Below, in pieces: positions 25,888 to 35,738 of a stretch of DNA of 64,000 bases. The stretch lies in contig CABUDL010000001.1 in assembly GCA_902490335.1 (NCBI GenBank), positions 62,001 through 126,000 on the forward strand, written 5' to 3'. Position numbers and translations under genes: made by a program. The DNA comes from an uncultured Clostridium sp. (lineage in GTDB: Bacteria > Bacillota > Clostridia > Oscillospirales > Ruminococcaceae). Positions within the stretch are counted from its first letter, which is position 1; every line of letters begins with the position of its first letter. The notes beneath the pieces were generated by a model. The model ran no database searches and was not told the DNA's origin. It worked only from the letters and a program-made list of their open reading frames with translations.

Positions 25888-28119
25888 ATGGAAGAAAAGC
25901 AGAAGCACAAGGGCAGGGTTTTTCTGCTGGTCGGTGTCATCATCGCGGTGTTTGTCGTTTTTGCGCTGCGGCTGATGAAATATCAGATTGTGGATGCAGA
26001 AAAATACCGGGAGATGGCACAGGGAAACTACACGAGTACCCAGAGCATCGACGCGGCGCGCGGAGAGATGCTCGACCGATACGGTCGTCCGCTTGCCGTC
26101 AATCAGGTCAGCTATGACGTGATGATCAACGAGGCGTATCTGCCCAATAAAATGAGAAATACGGTCATCGAGCGCATCATCCTGCTGATGGAAAGCGAAG
26201 GACAAAGCTGGATTGACACCCTTCCCATCAGCACCACCGAGCCATTTGCCTTTTTGACCGAAACCGAATCGCAGAAACGGCAGCTGGAGCAGATTAAGAC
26301 CAACAATAAAATCAATCTGGATGCGGATGTGCAGACGACGCTGGACAACCTGTTCAAAAAATATAAGCTCATCCACTACACCTGCAAGGAATGCGGTTAC
26401 CGCTATGAGGGAGAGCTGTCGGAAGAAAAGGAAAATTATGTCTGCCCGGAGTGCGGAGCCTCCAGGGAGCAGTTTGAAGCCTACGACCGGCTGATGGCAA
26501 GAAAGATTGCGGGTGTGCGCTATCAGATGGAGGTCTACGGCTCGAGCACCAGCACACCGTACACCTTTTCCAAGGACATTCCCATCGACGTGGTGGTGAC
26601 CATCAAGGAATACAGCCAGCAGATGCCCGGCATTGAGATCAAAGAAACTACCAGCCGCCGCTATGTGGACGGCTCGTTGGCGCCGCACGCCATCGGAGTG
26701 GTCGGCTCCATCACCCAGGAGGAGTACACGGCAAACAACCAGGCGATTTTGGAAAGAATCAAAGAGCAGCATCCCGACTGGAGCGAGGAGCAGATCGACC
26801 AGGCGTATCAGGAGCAGAAGTACGGATACAGCGACATCATCGGAAAAAGCGGTCTGGAATATGCGATGGAGGACCAGCTGCGCGGAGAGCGCGGAGAAAA
26901 ACGCATCACCACCGACGCCAGCGGAAATGTTCTCACCACCGAAATCATCAAGCAGGCAAAGCCCGGCAACACCATCGTCACCACCTTGGACAAGGATTTG
27001 CAGCGGGCAGCGCTGGAAGGGTGCGAGGAGTTTTTAAAGATGGCAAAGGCGACCTATTCCCCCGAACAGGGCGGAAGCGCCGACCGCATCTCGGTGGTGG
27101 CACAGGACGTCAAGAGCGGAGAGATTCTGGCAATGGTCAACTATCCGACTTATGACCTGTCCGATTACTACACCAAATATTCCGAGTTAAGCTCCGACCC
27201 GCTGCGCCCGCTGATGAACTACTGCACGCAGGGCATCTATATGCCGGGTTCCATCTACAAGCCGGTGGTTGCCATCGGCGGTATGGCGACCGGTGTCATC
27301 GACGGCGAAACGCTCATCGACTGTAAGCAGGTCTATCAGACCGGCACCAGCTATAATCCGCGCTGTCTGGGATTGCACGGACCCATCAATGTGCAGTACG
27401 CACTGATGGTTTCCTGCAACTATTTTTTCTATGAATCAGGCACCCGACAGGGCATCGATAACATCGTCAAATATTCCAATCAGCTGGGATTGGGGACCAA
27501 GACGGGAATCGAGCTGTCGGAGGCGACCGGTCATGTTTCCTCGCCGGAGTACTATGAGTCGGTCAGACAGGGACAGGTGGATGATACCTGGACCTACGGT
27601 AACGTCCTCCAGTCCGCAATCGGTCAGTTGGACAACGCCTTCACGCCGCTTCAGATGGCAAACTACGCCGCCACTTTGGCAAACGACGGCAAACGGATGC
27701 GCTCCCATCTGGTCAAGTCCATCGAATCCTACAATCTGGAGGAAACCGTTTCCACCACCGAGCCGGAGATGCTCAACCAGGTGGAGGCAGATCAGGATGC
27801 CTTCGAACAGGTGCGTCAGGGAATGCTGCGTGCCTCTCGTGATACCACACGCGGTACGGCAAGGTACTACTTTGGCGATTATCCAATCGACGTTGCCTCC
27901 AAGACCGGTACACCGCAGGCGACCGGCAGCGACGACAACGCGACCTTCATCGCCTATGCTCCAGCCAACGACCCGGAGATCGCAGTCGCGGTCGTAGTGG
28001 AAAAGGGTTACAGCGGTCAGCGCGGCGCACCGGTGGCAAAGGCAATCTTTGACGAGTATTTTGGACTCAACGACCAGCAGACCGAGCAGCAGAGCAGCGA
28101 CGGACAGCTGATCCCATAA
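25888..28119 (+). CDS. mrdA: Penicillin-binding protein 2 with a rubredoxin-like insert
   Basis: 743-residue class B transpeptidase of the elongasome. A membrane anchor (residues ~10-28) precedes the non-catalytic pedestal/head and the transpeptidase domain. Catalytic motifs are S455-I-Y-K458, S509-C-N511 and K672-T-G674. Residues ~163-196 of the N-terminal part hold C166-K-E-C169-G-Y-R-Y...C186-P-E-C189-G-A, a rubredoxin/zinc-ribbon knuckle pattern that is not part of ordinary PBP2. ATG at 25888 follows AAAGGAGG. Last gene of the mreBCD operon. The insert is the odd feature; the transpeptidase identity is firm. Confidence 0.95.
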   Translation: MEEKQKHKGRVFLLVGVIIAVFVVFALRLMKYQIVDAEKYREMAQGNYTSTQSIDAARGEMLDRYGRPLAVNQVSYDVMINEAYLPNKMRNTVIERIILLMESEGQSWIDTLPISTTEPFAFLTETESQKRQLEQIKTNNKINLDADVQTTLDNLFKKYKLIHYTCKECGYRYEGELSEEKENYVCPECGASREQFEAYDRLMARKIAGVRYQMEVYGSSTSTPYTFSKDIPIDVVVTIKEYSQQMPGIEIKETTSRRYVDGSLAPHAIGVVGSITQEEYTANNQAILERIKEQHPDWSEEQIDQAYQEQKYGYSDIIGKSGLEYAMEDQLRGERGEKRITTDASGNVLTTEIIKQAKPGNTIVTTLDKDLQRAALEGCEEFLKMAKATYSPEQGGSADRISVVAQDVKSGEILAMVNYPTYDLSDYYTKYSELSSDPLRPLMNYCTQGIYMPGSIYKPVVAIGGMATGVIDGETLIDCKQVYQTGTSYNPRCLGLHGPINVQYALMVSCNYFFYESGTRQGIDNIVKYSNQLGLGTKTGIELSEATGHVSSPEYYESVRQGQVDDTWTYGNVLQSAIGQLDNAFTPLQMANYAATLANDGKRMRSHLVKSIESYNLEETVSTTEPEMLNQVEADQDAFEQVRQGMLRASRDTTRGTARYYFGDYPIDVASKTGTPQATGSDDNATFIAYAPANDPEIAVAVVVEKGYSGQRGAPVAKAIFDEYFGLNDQQTEQQSSDGQLIP

Positions 28120-28174
28120 AAATTTCACGCAGGTGAAATCGCTGTTCCCTTTTGCGGACGAAATGTAGAAATCA

Positions 28175-28207
28175 AGAGGACGGAGGAAGTTACCTCCGTC
28201 CTCTTTG
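28175..28207 (+). terminator. Terminator of the mre operon
   Basis: A perfect 12-bp stem AGAGGACGGAGG / CCTCCGTCCTCT with 6-base loop, followed by TTTG. Confidence 0.88.
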
Positions 28208-28589
28208 TGTAAAACGGCTTTCAACAGGTGAATATCCCGTGCTTAAAACGTGAATAAAAATGGTAAAAAAGAAGGATAACGGTGATAGCGTACAAAAAAG
28301 AAGATTTTCTTGATTGAAATAGACAAAAATCAGAGAAAAATAGTTTACAAAACAGAGCAATAATGATAGACTATAAATGGTAATAAGGAAAATGAAAAGC
28401 TTTAGAAGAAATGTGCAAAAAAGGGTTTGCATATTTTTAAGCAAAAAGTGGGAAAAACAGGTATCAACCGAACGGGCAGTTTCTCCTGGTGCAAGGTCTG
28501 CGACAGAACGGAGAGAGGCTTGCAAGGCGCATCTGAAGGAAAAATCTTCAGGATATTTTGATATTGTTTACAGAAAGGAATGAAAACAG
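28208..28589 (+). other. AT-rich intergenic leader of mgsA
   Basis: No gene is visible in this stretch. A possible promoter TTTACA (28344-28349), 17-base spacer, TAGACT (28367-28372) would give a ~210-base leader. Within it a hairpin CTGAAG / CTTCAG (28533-28538, 28546-28551) lies just before the mgsA ribosome binding site. No known riboswitch class is recognised. Confidence 0.4.
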
Positions 28590-28994
28590 ATGAATATTGG
28601 TTTGATTGCTCACGATTCCAAAAAAGAGCTGATGGTACAGTTTTGCATTGCATACTGTGGTGTGCTCAGCCGCCACAATGTATGTGCAACGGGAACGACC
28701 GGAAAGCTTGTAGCAGAGGCAACCGGATTGGACATCCTGCGGTTCCTCAGCGGTTCACAGGGTGGAGATCAGCAGATTGCGGCAAGGATCGCCTGCAACG
28801 AACTGGATCTTCTGCTGATGTTCCGCGATCCAATCACAGTAAAACCAAATGAACTCAATGAGGCAAACATCCTCCGCCTGTGCGATGTCCACAATGTACC
28901 GGTGGCAACCAACATTGCAACGGCAGAGGCATTGATTCATGCTCTGGAACGCGGAGACCTTGACTGGAGAAATATCGGCAATCCGAATGTATAA
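28590..28994 (+). CDS. mgsA: Methylglyoxal synthase
   Basis: Converts dihydroxyacetone phosphate to methylglyoxal and phosphate, a bypass of lower glycolysis. 134 residues. It starts NIGLIAHDSKKELMV, with GTTGKL phosphate-binding segment (residues ~35-40), SGSQGGDQQIAARI and LLLMFRDPI, in which the aspartates are catalytic and ligand-binding residues. ATG at 28590 follows AGAAAGGAATG. A single-gene transcript ended by the hairpin at 29038-29074. Confidence 0.96.
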   Translation: MNIGLIAHDSKKELMVQFCIAYCGVLSRHNVCATGTTGKLVAEATGLDILRFLSGSQGGDQQIAARIACNELDLLLMFRDPITVKPNELNEANILRLCDVHNVPVATNIATAEALIHALERGDLDWRNIGNPNV

Positions 28995-29037
28995 AGGCGG
29001 GAAAACCAAAAGAAAATCGTACGGGATTTACAAAATT

Positions 29038-29074
29038 AGAATGCCAGAAGTAGATACAGACGGCATTCTTTTTG
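29038..29074 (+). terminator. Terminator of mgsA
   Basis: An 8-bp stem AGAATGCC / GGCATTCT with a 16-base loop, followed by a T run. Upstream of the aspartate T-box promoter. Confidence 0.75.
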
Positions 29075-29134
29075 GTTTGCTCTGCAAAGGTTTTTATGGG
29101 TTGTTTGAAAGCGGGAAAACTTTCAAAAGAGGTC

Positions 29135-29163
29135 TTGACCTTAACAGCAGGATGATGTATGAT
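29135..29163 (+). promoter_or_regulatory. Promoter of the aspartate T-box operon
   Basis: TTGACC (29135-29140), 17-base spacer, TATGAT (29158-29163). A palindrome AGGTGTAT...ATACACCT (29164-29189) starts right after the -10. Confidence 0.78.
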
Positions 29164-29164
29164 A

Positions 29165-29475
29165 GGTGTATTCCATTTGGGATACACCTTTAAAATCATA
29201 CCGAATAAAAGCGTTTGATGCATGGAGGAGTAGCAAAACATCGACCGACCAGAGAGGGTCCTCACCGGCTGAAAGGGACCCGGGAACCGGATTTTGTGAA
29301 GACACCTGCTTAGCTGGAACGAGAAAAATCGCTCCCGTAGTTTCCGCGTTAAGGAAAAACAACAAGGAGCGTGCTGTAAAACAGAGCGCTTGAATCAGGG
29401 TGGCACCACGAAAAGCAGAAAGCTTTCCGTCCCTTGCAGCTGACCGATGGCTGTGAGGGAGGGAAAGCTTTTTTT
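29165..29475 (+). promoter_or_regulatory. T-box riboswitch, aspartate type
   Basis: Stem I shows AGTA near 29229, the AGAGAGGG region and GGCTGAAAG, then GAA-GAC-ACC with GAC at 29301-29303 in the specifier position; GAC codes for aspartate. The T-box core AGGGTGGCACCACG lies at 29397-29410, where TGGC matches the GCCA end of tRNA-Asp (discriminator G). A terminator follows (AAGCTTTCC...GGAAAGCTT, 29420-29470, then T run). aspS is the second gene downstream, which supports the specificity. The 29000-29502 gap holds no gene. Confidence 0.92.
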
Positions 29476-29502
29476 ATTGGATTGGCAAGGAGGGGAGCAG
29501 AG

Positions 29503-30489
29503 ATGACTTTTTTGGAGCCTTGCAAAAAGGGCGAATATTTTGGCACCGGACAGTTTCATCTGCGGCTGCTCAAAACCATTCCGGCACAGCCGCAAAAGAA
29601 ATATCTGCCGGCATATCTCTTTGAGATGGTGGCAAACGGTCAGCCGGTAGGACGCTGCACGCTGCGGGTCGGATATAACGACCTGGTCGAGTATGCGGGA
29701 AATATCGGCTATGAGGTGGAGGAGGAGCATCGGGGACATCACTATGCTCTGAGTGGCTGCCGGCTGCTGCTGCGGCTGGCAAGACGTCACCGGATGGAAG
29801 AGGTGTTGATTACCTGTCGAGAGGACAACTTTGCCTCCAGAAGGACCTGCGAACAGCTGGGAGCAACGCCGGCAGGCAGGGTGGATGTACCGGTAAACCA
29901 TGAGATGTACCGCGCAGATTCGGACGCGCCGCTGCTGCAATACCGCTATCGATTAGGGCTGGAGCTTCGACCAATCACCGAGCAGGAGCTGGTCGAGGTA
30001 GGAAAGCTGTACGAGTGTGTGACAGCCGACCAGCTGGCGGGAGAAAACTATTCCGGCTGGGACACCGAATATCCAAAGGAGTGGACTGCACGCGAGCTGT
30101 TTGCACAGGGCGGGCTGTATGGTTTGTTCGAGCAGCAGACCGGACAGCTGGTGGCATCGGCAGCGTATGACAACTGCTTTGACAGCTGCTATCAGCAGGT
30201 CAGCTGGAGCCGAACGCTCGAGCAGGATAAGCTTTTGTGTGTCCACACGCTGGCAGTCCATCCCGATTGGCAGGGCTTGGGACTGGGCAGGCGTTTGATG
30301 CACTTTGCCCAGCAGCAGGCGCAGCAAAATGGGATGGAAGGGGTCCGCATCGACACCGGGGTGGGCAACCTTCCGGGACTCCATCTCTATCATCAGCTGG
30401 GATTTGCCGATGTGCAGACCTTGCAGCAGGATGTCCACTATGAGGGCGACCGGACAGAGTACCAGTTTTTGGAGTGGTACTGCCGGTAG
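29503..30489 (+). CDS. Tandem GNAT acetyltransferase, first gene of the aspartate T-box operon
   Basis: 328 residues containing two GNAT folds. The N-terminal half (residues ~1-150) has EEEHRGHHYALSGCRLLLRLARRH (acetyl-CoA-binding turn) and TCREDNFASRRTCEQLGA; the C-terminal half (~155-328) has LAVHPDWQGLGLGRRLMHFA with the full Q-x-x-G-x-G pattern and GLHLYHQLGF. The N-terminal domain's turn is degenerate, so one domain may be structural. ATG at 29503 follows AAGGAGGGG. It lies between the T-box and aspS with no terminator, so both should respond to tRNA-Asp charging. Substrate unknown. Confidence 0.85.
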   Translation: MTFLEPCKKGEYFGTGQFHLRLLKTIPAQPQKKYLPAYLFEMVANGQPVGRCTLRVGYNDLVEYAGNIGYEVEEEHRGHHYALSGCRLLLRLARRHRMEEVLITCREDNFASRRTCEQLGATPAGRVDVPVNHEMYRADSDAPLLQYRYRLGLELRPITEQELVEVGKLYECVTADQLAGENYSGWDTEYPKEWTARELFAQGGLYGLFEQQTGQLVASAAYDNCFDSCYQQVSWSRTLEQDKLLCVHTLAVHPDWQGLGLGRRLMHFAQQQAQQNGMEGVRIDTGVGNLPGLHLYHQLGFADVQTLQQDVHYEGDRTEYQFLEWYCR

Positions 30490-30547
30490 AGTCAATTTTT
30501 GTCAGAACAAGCATCATACAACATCAAGCAGAAAGGAAGAAACAAGT

Positions 30548-32335
<1,788 letters not shown>

Positions 32336-32343
32336 TCCAAAAC

Positions 32344-32382
32344 AAAAATCCCGCTGTGTTTTTTAACACAGCGGGATTTTTT
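32344..32382. terminator. Bidirectional terminator between aspS and map
   Basis: A perfect 16-bp stem (left arm 32345-32360, right arm 32365-32380), TTTT loop, with flanking A and T runs; it serves aspS and the convergent map gene. Confidence 0.93.
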
Positions 32383-32398
32383 ATGCGGAAAATTTTGG

Positions 32399-33295
32399 TT
32401 AGTAGGTCAGCACCTCGGCGCCGTCCTCGGTGACAGCAACGGTGATCTCCCACTGGGAGGAGAGCTTGCCGTCGCTGGTAATGACAATCCAGTCCTGACC
32501 GACAGCGGTATCGGCGTGGGAGTCCAGCTTGACGTGGTAGCTGCCCTGGTTGATCATCGGCTCGATGGTGAACACCATGCCGGGCACCAGCAGCATATCG
32601 GTGCCTCTTCTGCCGACATAGCCGACCCACGGGTCTTCATGGAAGGCAAGCCCTACCCCGTGACCGCCGATTTCGCGGACGACGGTGTAGCCATTTTTAT
32701 GGGCGTGGTCGGAAACTGCCTGTGCAATGTCGCCCAAAAATCCCCAGGGTTTGACTTCTTTGAGTCCCAGCTCTACACATTCTTTGGAAACCTGTACCAG
32801 CTGTTTTGCTTCCTCGGATACCTCGCCGATGCAGAACATACGGGAGGAGTCGGAGAAGTAGCCGTTGCAGATGGTGGACACATCGACGTTGATGATGTCG
32901 CCGCTGCGCAGCACCACCTTTTCCGAAGGGATGCCGTGGCAGACCTGATTGTTGACCGAGGTGCAGACGCTCTTGGGGAAGCCTTCGTAGTTGAGCGGAG
33001 CCGGGATGCCGCCCAGACGGGTGGTTTCTTCATAGACGATTTTGTCAATCTCCTCGGTGGTCATCCCTTCATGGATTTTCTGCGCCACCAAATCCAGCAC
33101 CGCGATGTTGATGCGGCTGCTCTGGCGGATGCCTTCAATCTGCTCGGGTGTTTTGATCATCTGGCGGGTGGGAACGGTGTGACCCTCGCGGCGGAAGCGG
33201 TCGATCTGTTCATCCATCTCCATGTGGCAATGTTTATATTTTTTCTGGCTGCCGCACCAGCATGGGTCATTGCGGCCCAGTTTCTTTTCGGACAT
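32399..33295 (-). CDS. map: Methionine aminopeptidase type I with N-terminal SEC-C motif
   Basis: Removes the N-terminal methionine of nascent proteins. 298 residues. The N-terminal SEC-C zinc motif GRNDPCWCGSQKKYKHCH (residues ~6-23) precedes the MetAP domain. The usual metal ligands are in GDIINVDVS, DSSRMF, HGVGLAFHEDP and MVFTIEPM. The SEC-C form is typical of Clostridia and may tether the enzyme to ribosomes. Seventeen bases separate it from the upstream GNAT gene, so they share a transcript. Confidence 0.96.
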   Translation of the reverse strand: MSEKKLGRNDPCWCGSQKKYKHCHMEMDEQIDRFRREGHTVPTRQMIKTPEQIEGIRQSSRINIAVLDLVAQKIHEGMTTEEIDKIVYEETTRLGGIPAPLNYEGFPKSVCTSVNNQVCHGIPSEKVVLRSGDIINVDVSTICNGYFSDSSRMFCIGEVSEEAKQLVQVSKECVELGLKEVKPWGFLGDIAQAVSDHAHKNGYTVVREIGGHGVGLAFHEDPWVGYVGRRGTDMLLVPGMVFTIEPMINQGSYHVKLDSHADTAVGQDWIVITSDGKLSSQWEITVAVTEDGAEVLTY

Positions 33296-33312
33296 AATAG
33301 ATTCCTCCTAGA

Positions 33313-33825
33313 TTAAAATTCTTCCTTCAGGATTGAATACAGGCAGTCGTCGTAGATGATTCCTCCATACCCCAGTACAGCGTGCCGCAGGCAGCCTTCC
33401 AGTCGGAACCCCAGCTTGACAAGCAGCGTGCGGGAGGCGGTGTTCGGGGAAAAGCATCGTGCGCAGAGCAGTTGTGCGCCCTGAGAAAACAGCTGCGGGA
33501 TGAGAGCAGCAAGTGCCTCGCTCATATAGCCCTGCCGGCACCATGACTCGCCCAGATAGTAGGAAAGGCAGAGCGAACCGGTCTGATAGCGCATCCGGTC
33601 GGGGGAGAAAAAGACAGCTCCGATGACAAGTCCGCTGTCCTTGCAGGACAGAACCAGCATCGAATCGTGCAGCTGCTCCAGCTGCTGTTCCATCTGCGGC
33701 AGCGTTAGCGGACGCATGGCGTTGTAGCGCAGGACAAAGGGACTGTTGCGGATGGTAAGCAGCGTCGCTGCATCCTGCTTGCAGGGCGGGCGCAGCTTTA
33801 AGCGTTCGGTTAGAATCGGTTGCAT
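33313..33825 (-). CDS. RimJ/RimL-type GNAT acetyltransferase
   Basis: 170 residues. It starts with the typical TERLKLRPPCKQDAATLLTI and has YYLGESWCRQGYMSEALAALI (acetyl-CoA-binding) and CFSPNTASRTLLVKLGFRLEG, the Acetyltransf_3 pattern used for protein or small-molecule N-acetylation. Target unknown. ATG at 33825 follows AAAAAAGGAGGAG. It is co-transcribed with map from the promoter at 33867-33896, which makes an N-terminal protein-processing role attractive but unproven. Confidence 0.85.
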   Translation of the reverse strand: MQPILTERLKLRPPCKQDAATLLTIRNSPFVLRYNAMRPLTLPQMEQQLEQLHDSMLVLSCKDSGLVIGAVFFSPDRMRYQTGSLCLSYYLGESWCRQGYMSEALAALIPQLFSQGAQLLCARCFSPNTASRTLLVKLGFRLEGCLRHAVLGYGGIIYDDCLYSILKEEF

Positions 33826-33866
33826 CTTTTTCTCCTCCTTTTTGTGCCGTCGGTCGATTTGTTTTT

Positions 33867-33896
33867 AGTATACAGCAGACGGTTGGAGGATTGCAA
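33867..33896 (-). promoter_or_regulatory. Promoter of the GNAT-map operon
   Basis: On the minus strand: TTGCAA (33896-33891), 18-base spacer, TATACT (33872-33867), about 42 bases before the start. Confidence 0.65.
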
Positions 33897-33993
33897 GTTT
33901 TCTGCAAGGGAAGGACAACTTTTTTCCGATATAGAAAAAAGAGGAGGGCTGTTTTCCACATTTTCAATGGGGAATGGTGGAAAATACCCCACC

Positions 33994-34188
33994 TTACAGA
34001 AAAAGGACAAGCAGCACGGCGGCGATGATACAAAAAAGACCACGCAGCCGCACAAAGGACAGACGGTAGTCGCTGGCTTCGCTGTTTTTGACAACAAAGA
34101 AGGAGATGATTTTGCACAGCAGTTCCGGCTGAAAGAGCATCATCAAACCAAGGGAACATAATAAAACAATCAACGGATATTTTGCCAT
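33994..34188 (-). CDS. Small two-helix membrane protein, DUF6199-like
   Basis: 64 residues with two membrane segments (residues ~4-20 and ~48-63) separated by a FFVVKNSEASDYRLSFVRLRG loop. The pattern helix-P-x-x-polar loop-RLRG-helix resembles DUF6199-type small membrane proteins; this is a pattern judgement. ATG at 34188 is preferred because AAAGGAG lies nine bases upstream; ATG at 34194 is an alternative. Function unknown. Confidence 0.55.
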   Translation of the reverse strand: MAKYPLIVLLCSLGLMMLFQPELLCKIISFFVVKNSEASDYRLSFVRLRGLFCIIAAVLLVLFL

Positions 34189-34262
34189 GTCCATCCTCTC
34201 CTTTCCATCGGGGTCTGCGCTTTCTTTTAAAAATTGTACCACAAAGAGGAAAACAAAGCCAG

Positions 34263-34305
34263 ACAGCAAAAGGAGCCGAACCATTGGTTCGGCTCCTTTT
34301 GCTGT
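34263..34305 (-). terminator. Terminator of the S1-domain gene
   Basis: A perfect 20-bp stem (34263-34282 with 34286-34305) and 3-base loop that overlaps the stop of the minus-strand gene; the far arm ends in TTTTGCTGT on that strand. Confidence 0.85.
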
Positions 34306-35240
34306 TAAACGACAGAAGAAAAAACGCTCTCGATTCGCTTGCCTGCACATTCCGGGGAATATTGCCAGCGGTCGATGTGTCCTGTCTGGATAAAATAGTG
34401 CATCGGCAGCGGCTGGGCAGGCGCATCGAACGAATCAATGATAATCAGCTTGACCTTCATCTTTTCGGGAATCAGGCTTTTGATGTAGACGCTGGCTTGC
34501 TGTCCGGCGCGGACACCGGTCTTTGGCTCAGCAAGTCCGGCAAGGTTGGGCGCAAGCTCGACAAAGATGCCGTAGCTTTCCACCGAGCGCACCTGCGCGG
34601 ACACCGTCTGTCCCGGGGAAAACAAAGCGGCATTTTCCTCCCAGCTGCCCAGCAGCTCCTTGTGGCTGAGGGTCACACGCCCGCCGGCATCGACTGCGCA
34701 GACGACCGCACGGATGTCCTGTCCGGCAGAAAATCGGTCGGCAGGATGGGAGATGCGGGAAACCGAGATGCAGTCGATGGGAATCATCGACGGGATGCCG
34801 CAGCCGATGTCCACAAAGCAGCCAAAGCTCTCCAGGTGGGTGACCCGGGCAGGGATGACATCCCCGGCAGTCAGCGAGCGGATATACTGCTCCAGACACA
34901 GCTGCTGCGCTGCCCTGCGGGAAAGGATTGGGCAGAGGCTGCCGTCGCTCTGCTGCCCGATGCTCTCGATGAGAAAGCAGACCGGCTTGCCCACGCGGGA
35001 GAGCAGGGCGATGTCCCGCACCGAGCCGTCGGCAATCCCCAAAGCGCCTTCGCACCGCGGGATGATGCCGCGGCAAAATCCGAAGTCAACGACAAGGTCG
35101 TGCTGCTGGGTACATAAAATGGCGCGCGCCTCCAGAATGGTGCGGGTGTGGAACGCTTCCCAAAGTCCGGCTGGATTGCGGCAGAGGCTGCGGTTAGAAC
35201 CGGTATCCATCAGCCAACCCTCCGGCAAGAAATTTGTCAT
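34305..35240 (-). CDS. S1 RNA-binding domain protein
   Basis: 311 residues. Two S1 (OB-fold) repeats are visible: GDVIPARVTHLESFGCFVDI...VTLSHKELLGSWEEN (residues ~122-205) and GQTVSAQVRSVESYGIFVELAPNLAGLAEP (residues ~210-270). An N-terminal domain (residues 1-120) is of the type found in short ribosomal-protein-S1-like proteins of Clostridia. ATG at 35240 follows GAAGGAGGGAAG. A hairpin sits just before this site. It probably binds mRNA or ribosomes; the exact role is unknown. Confidence 0.82.
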   Translation of the reverse strand: MTNFLPEGWLMDTGSNRSLCRNPAGLWEAFHTRTILEARAILCTQQHDLVVDFGFCRGIIPRCEGALGIADGSVRDIALLSRVGKPVCFLIESIGQQSDGSLCPILSRRAAQQLCLEQYIRSLTAGDVIPARVTHLESFGCFVDIGCGIPSMIPIDCISVSRISHPADRFSAGQDIRAVVCAVDAGGRVTLSHKELLGSWEENAALFSPGQTVSAQVRSVESYGIFVELAPNLAGLAEPKTGVRAGQQASVYIKSLIPEKMKVKLIIIDSFDAPAQPLPMHYFIQTGHIDRWQYSPECAGKRIESVFSSVV

Positions 35241-35397
35241 TTTTCTTCCCTCCTTCTGTCCGGCACCTGGGTGCGGACAGTCTTTATCAAATCTTTGTAA
35301 AGTAAGCTGATACCATCTATATGCGGACAAAAGAGGAATTATTTTTGCATCAGAAGCAAACAAAATCTTTTTTACAAAGAAAAAGCCCTGTAAAATC

Positions 35398-35427
35398 TTG
35401 CTAAAGAGGGTGCGGATTTGCTATAAT
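35398..35427 (+). promoter_or_regulatory. Promoter of the DUF951-prfA operon
   Basis: TTGCTA (35398-35403), 18-base spacer, TATAAT (35422-35427). Confidence 0.7.
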
Positions 35428-35492
35428 AGATTCTGTATGCAGGATAAAGCAAAAGAAAGGAAAGCCGGATGAAAGGAGGGCGATGGACAACA

Positions 35493-35672
35493 ATGGATGT
35501 GCGTGTGGGAGATATTCTTGTCATGAAGAAAAACCACCCCTGTGGGGAAAACAGATTTCTTGTTCTGCGCAGCGGCATGGATTTTAAACTTCGATGTACC
35601 GGCTGCGGCAGAGAGGTGATGGTTGCGCGCTCCAAAGCCGAAAAAAACATCCGGCAGATCGAGCGGCCGTAA
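35493..35672 (+). CDS. DUF951 family protein
   Basis: A 59-residue protein of DUF951, a small basic Firmicute family without known function. The pattern VGDILVMKKNHPCGENRFLVLRSGMDFKLRCTGCGREVMVARSKAEKNI matches it, with C-x-x-C near residue 36-39 that may bind a metal. ATG at 35493 begins the conserved part; ATG at 35469 would add eight residues and has its own AAAGGAA site. It is the first gene of the operon with prfA. Confidence 0.85.
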   Translation: MDVRVGDILVMKKNHPCGENRFLVLRSGMDFKLRCTGCGREVMVARSKAEKNIRQIERP

Positions 35673-35738
35673 ACCAGAAAATCCTTTCGAAGATAGACGA
35701 TTACAGGACACAATTCGTTTTTTAAGGAGAATGTAAAG

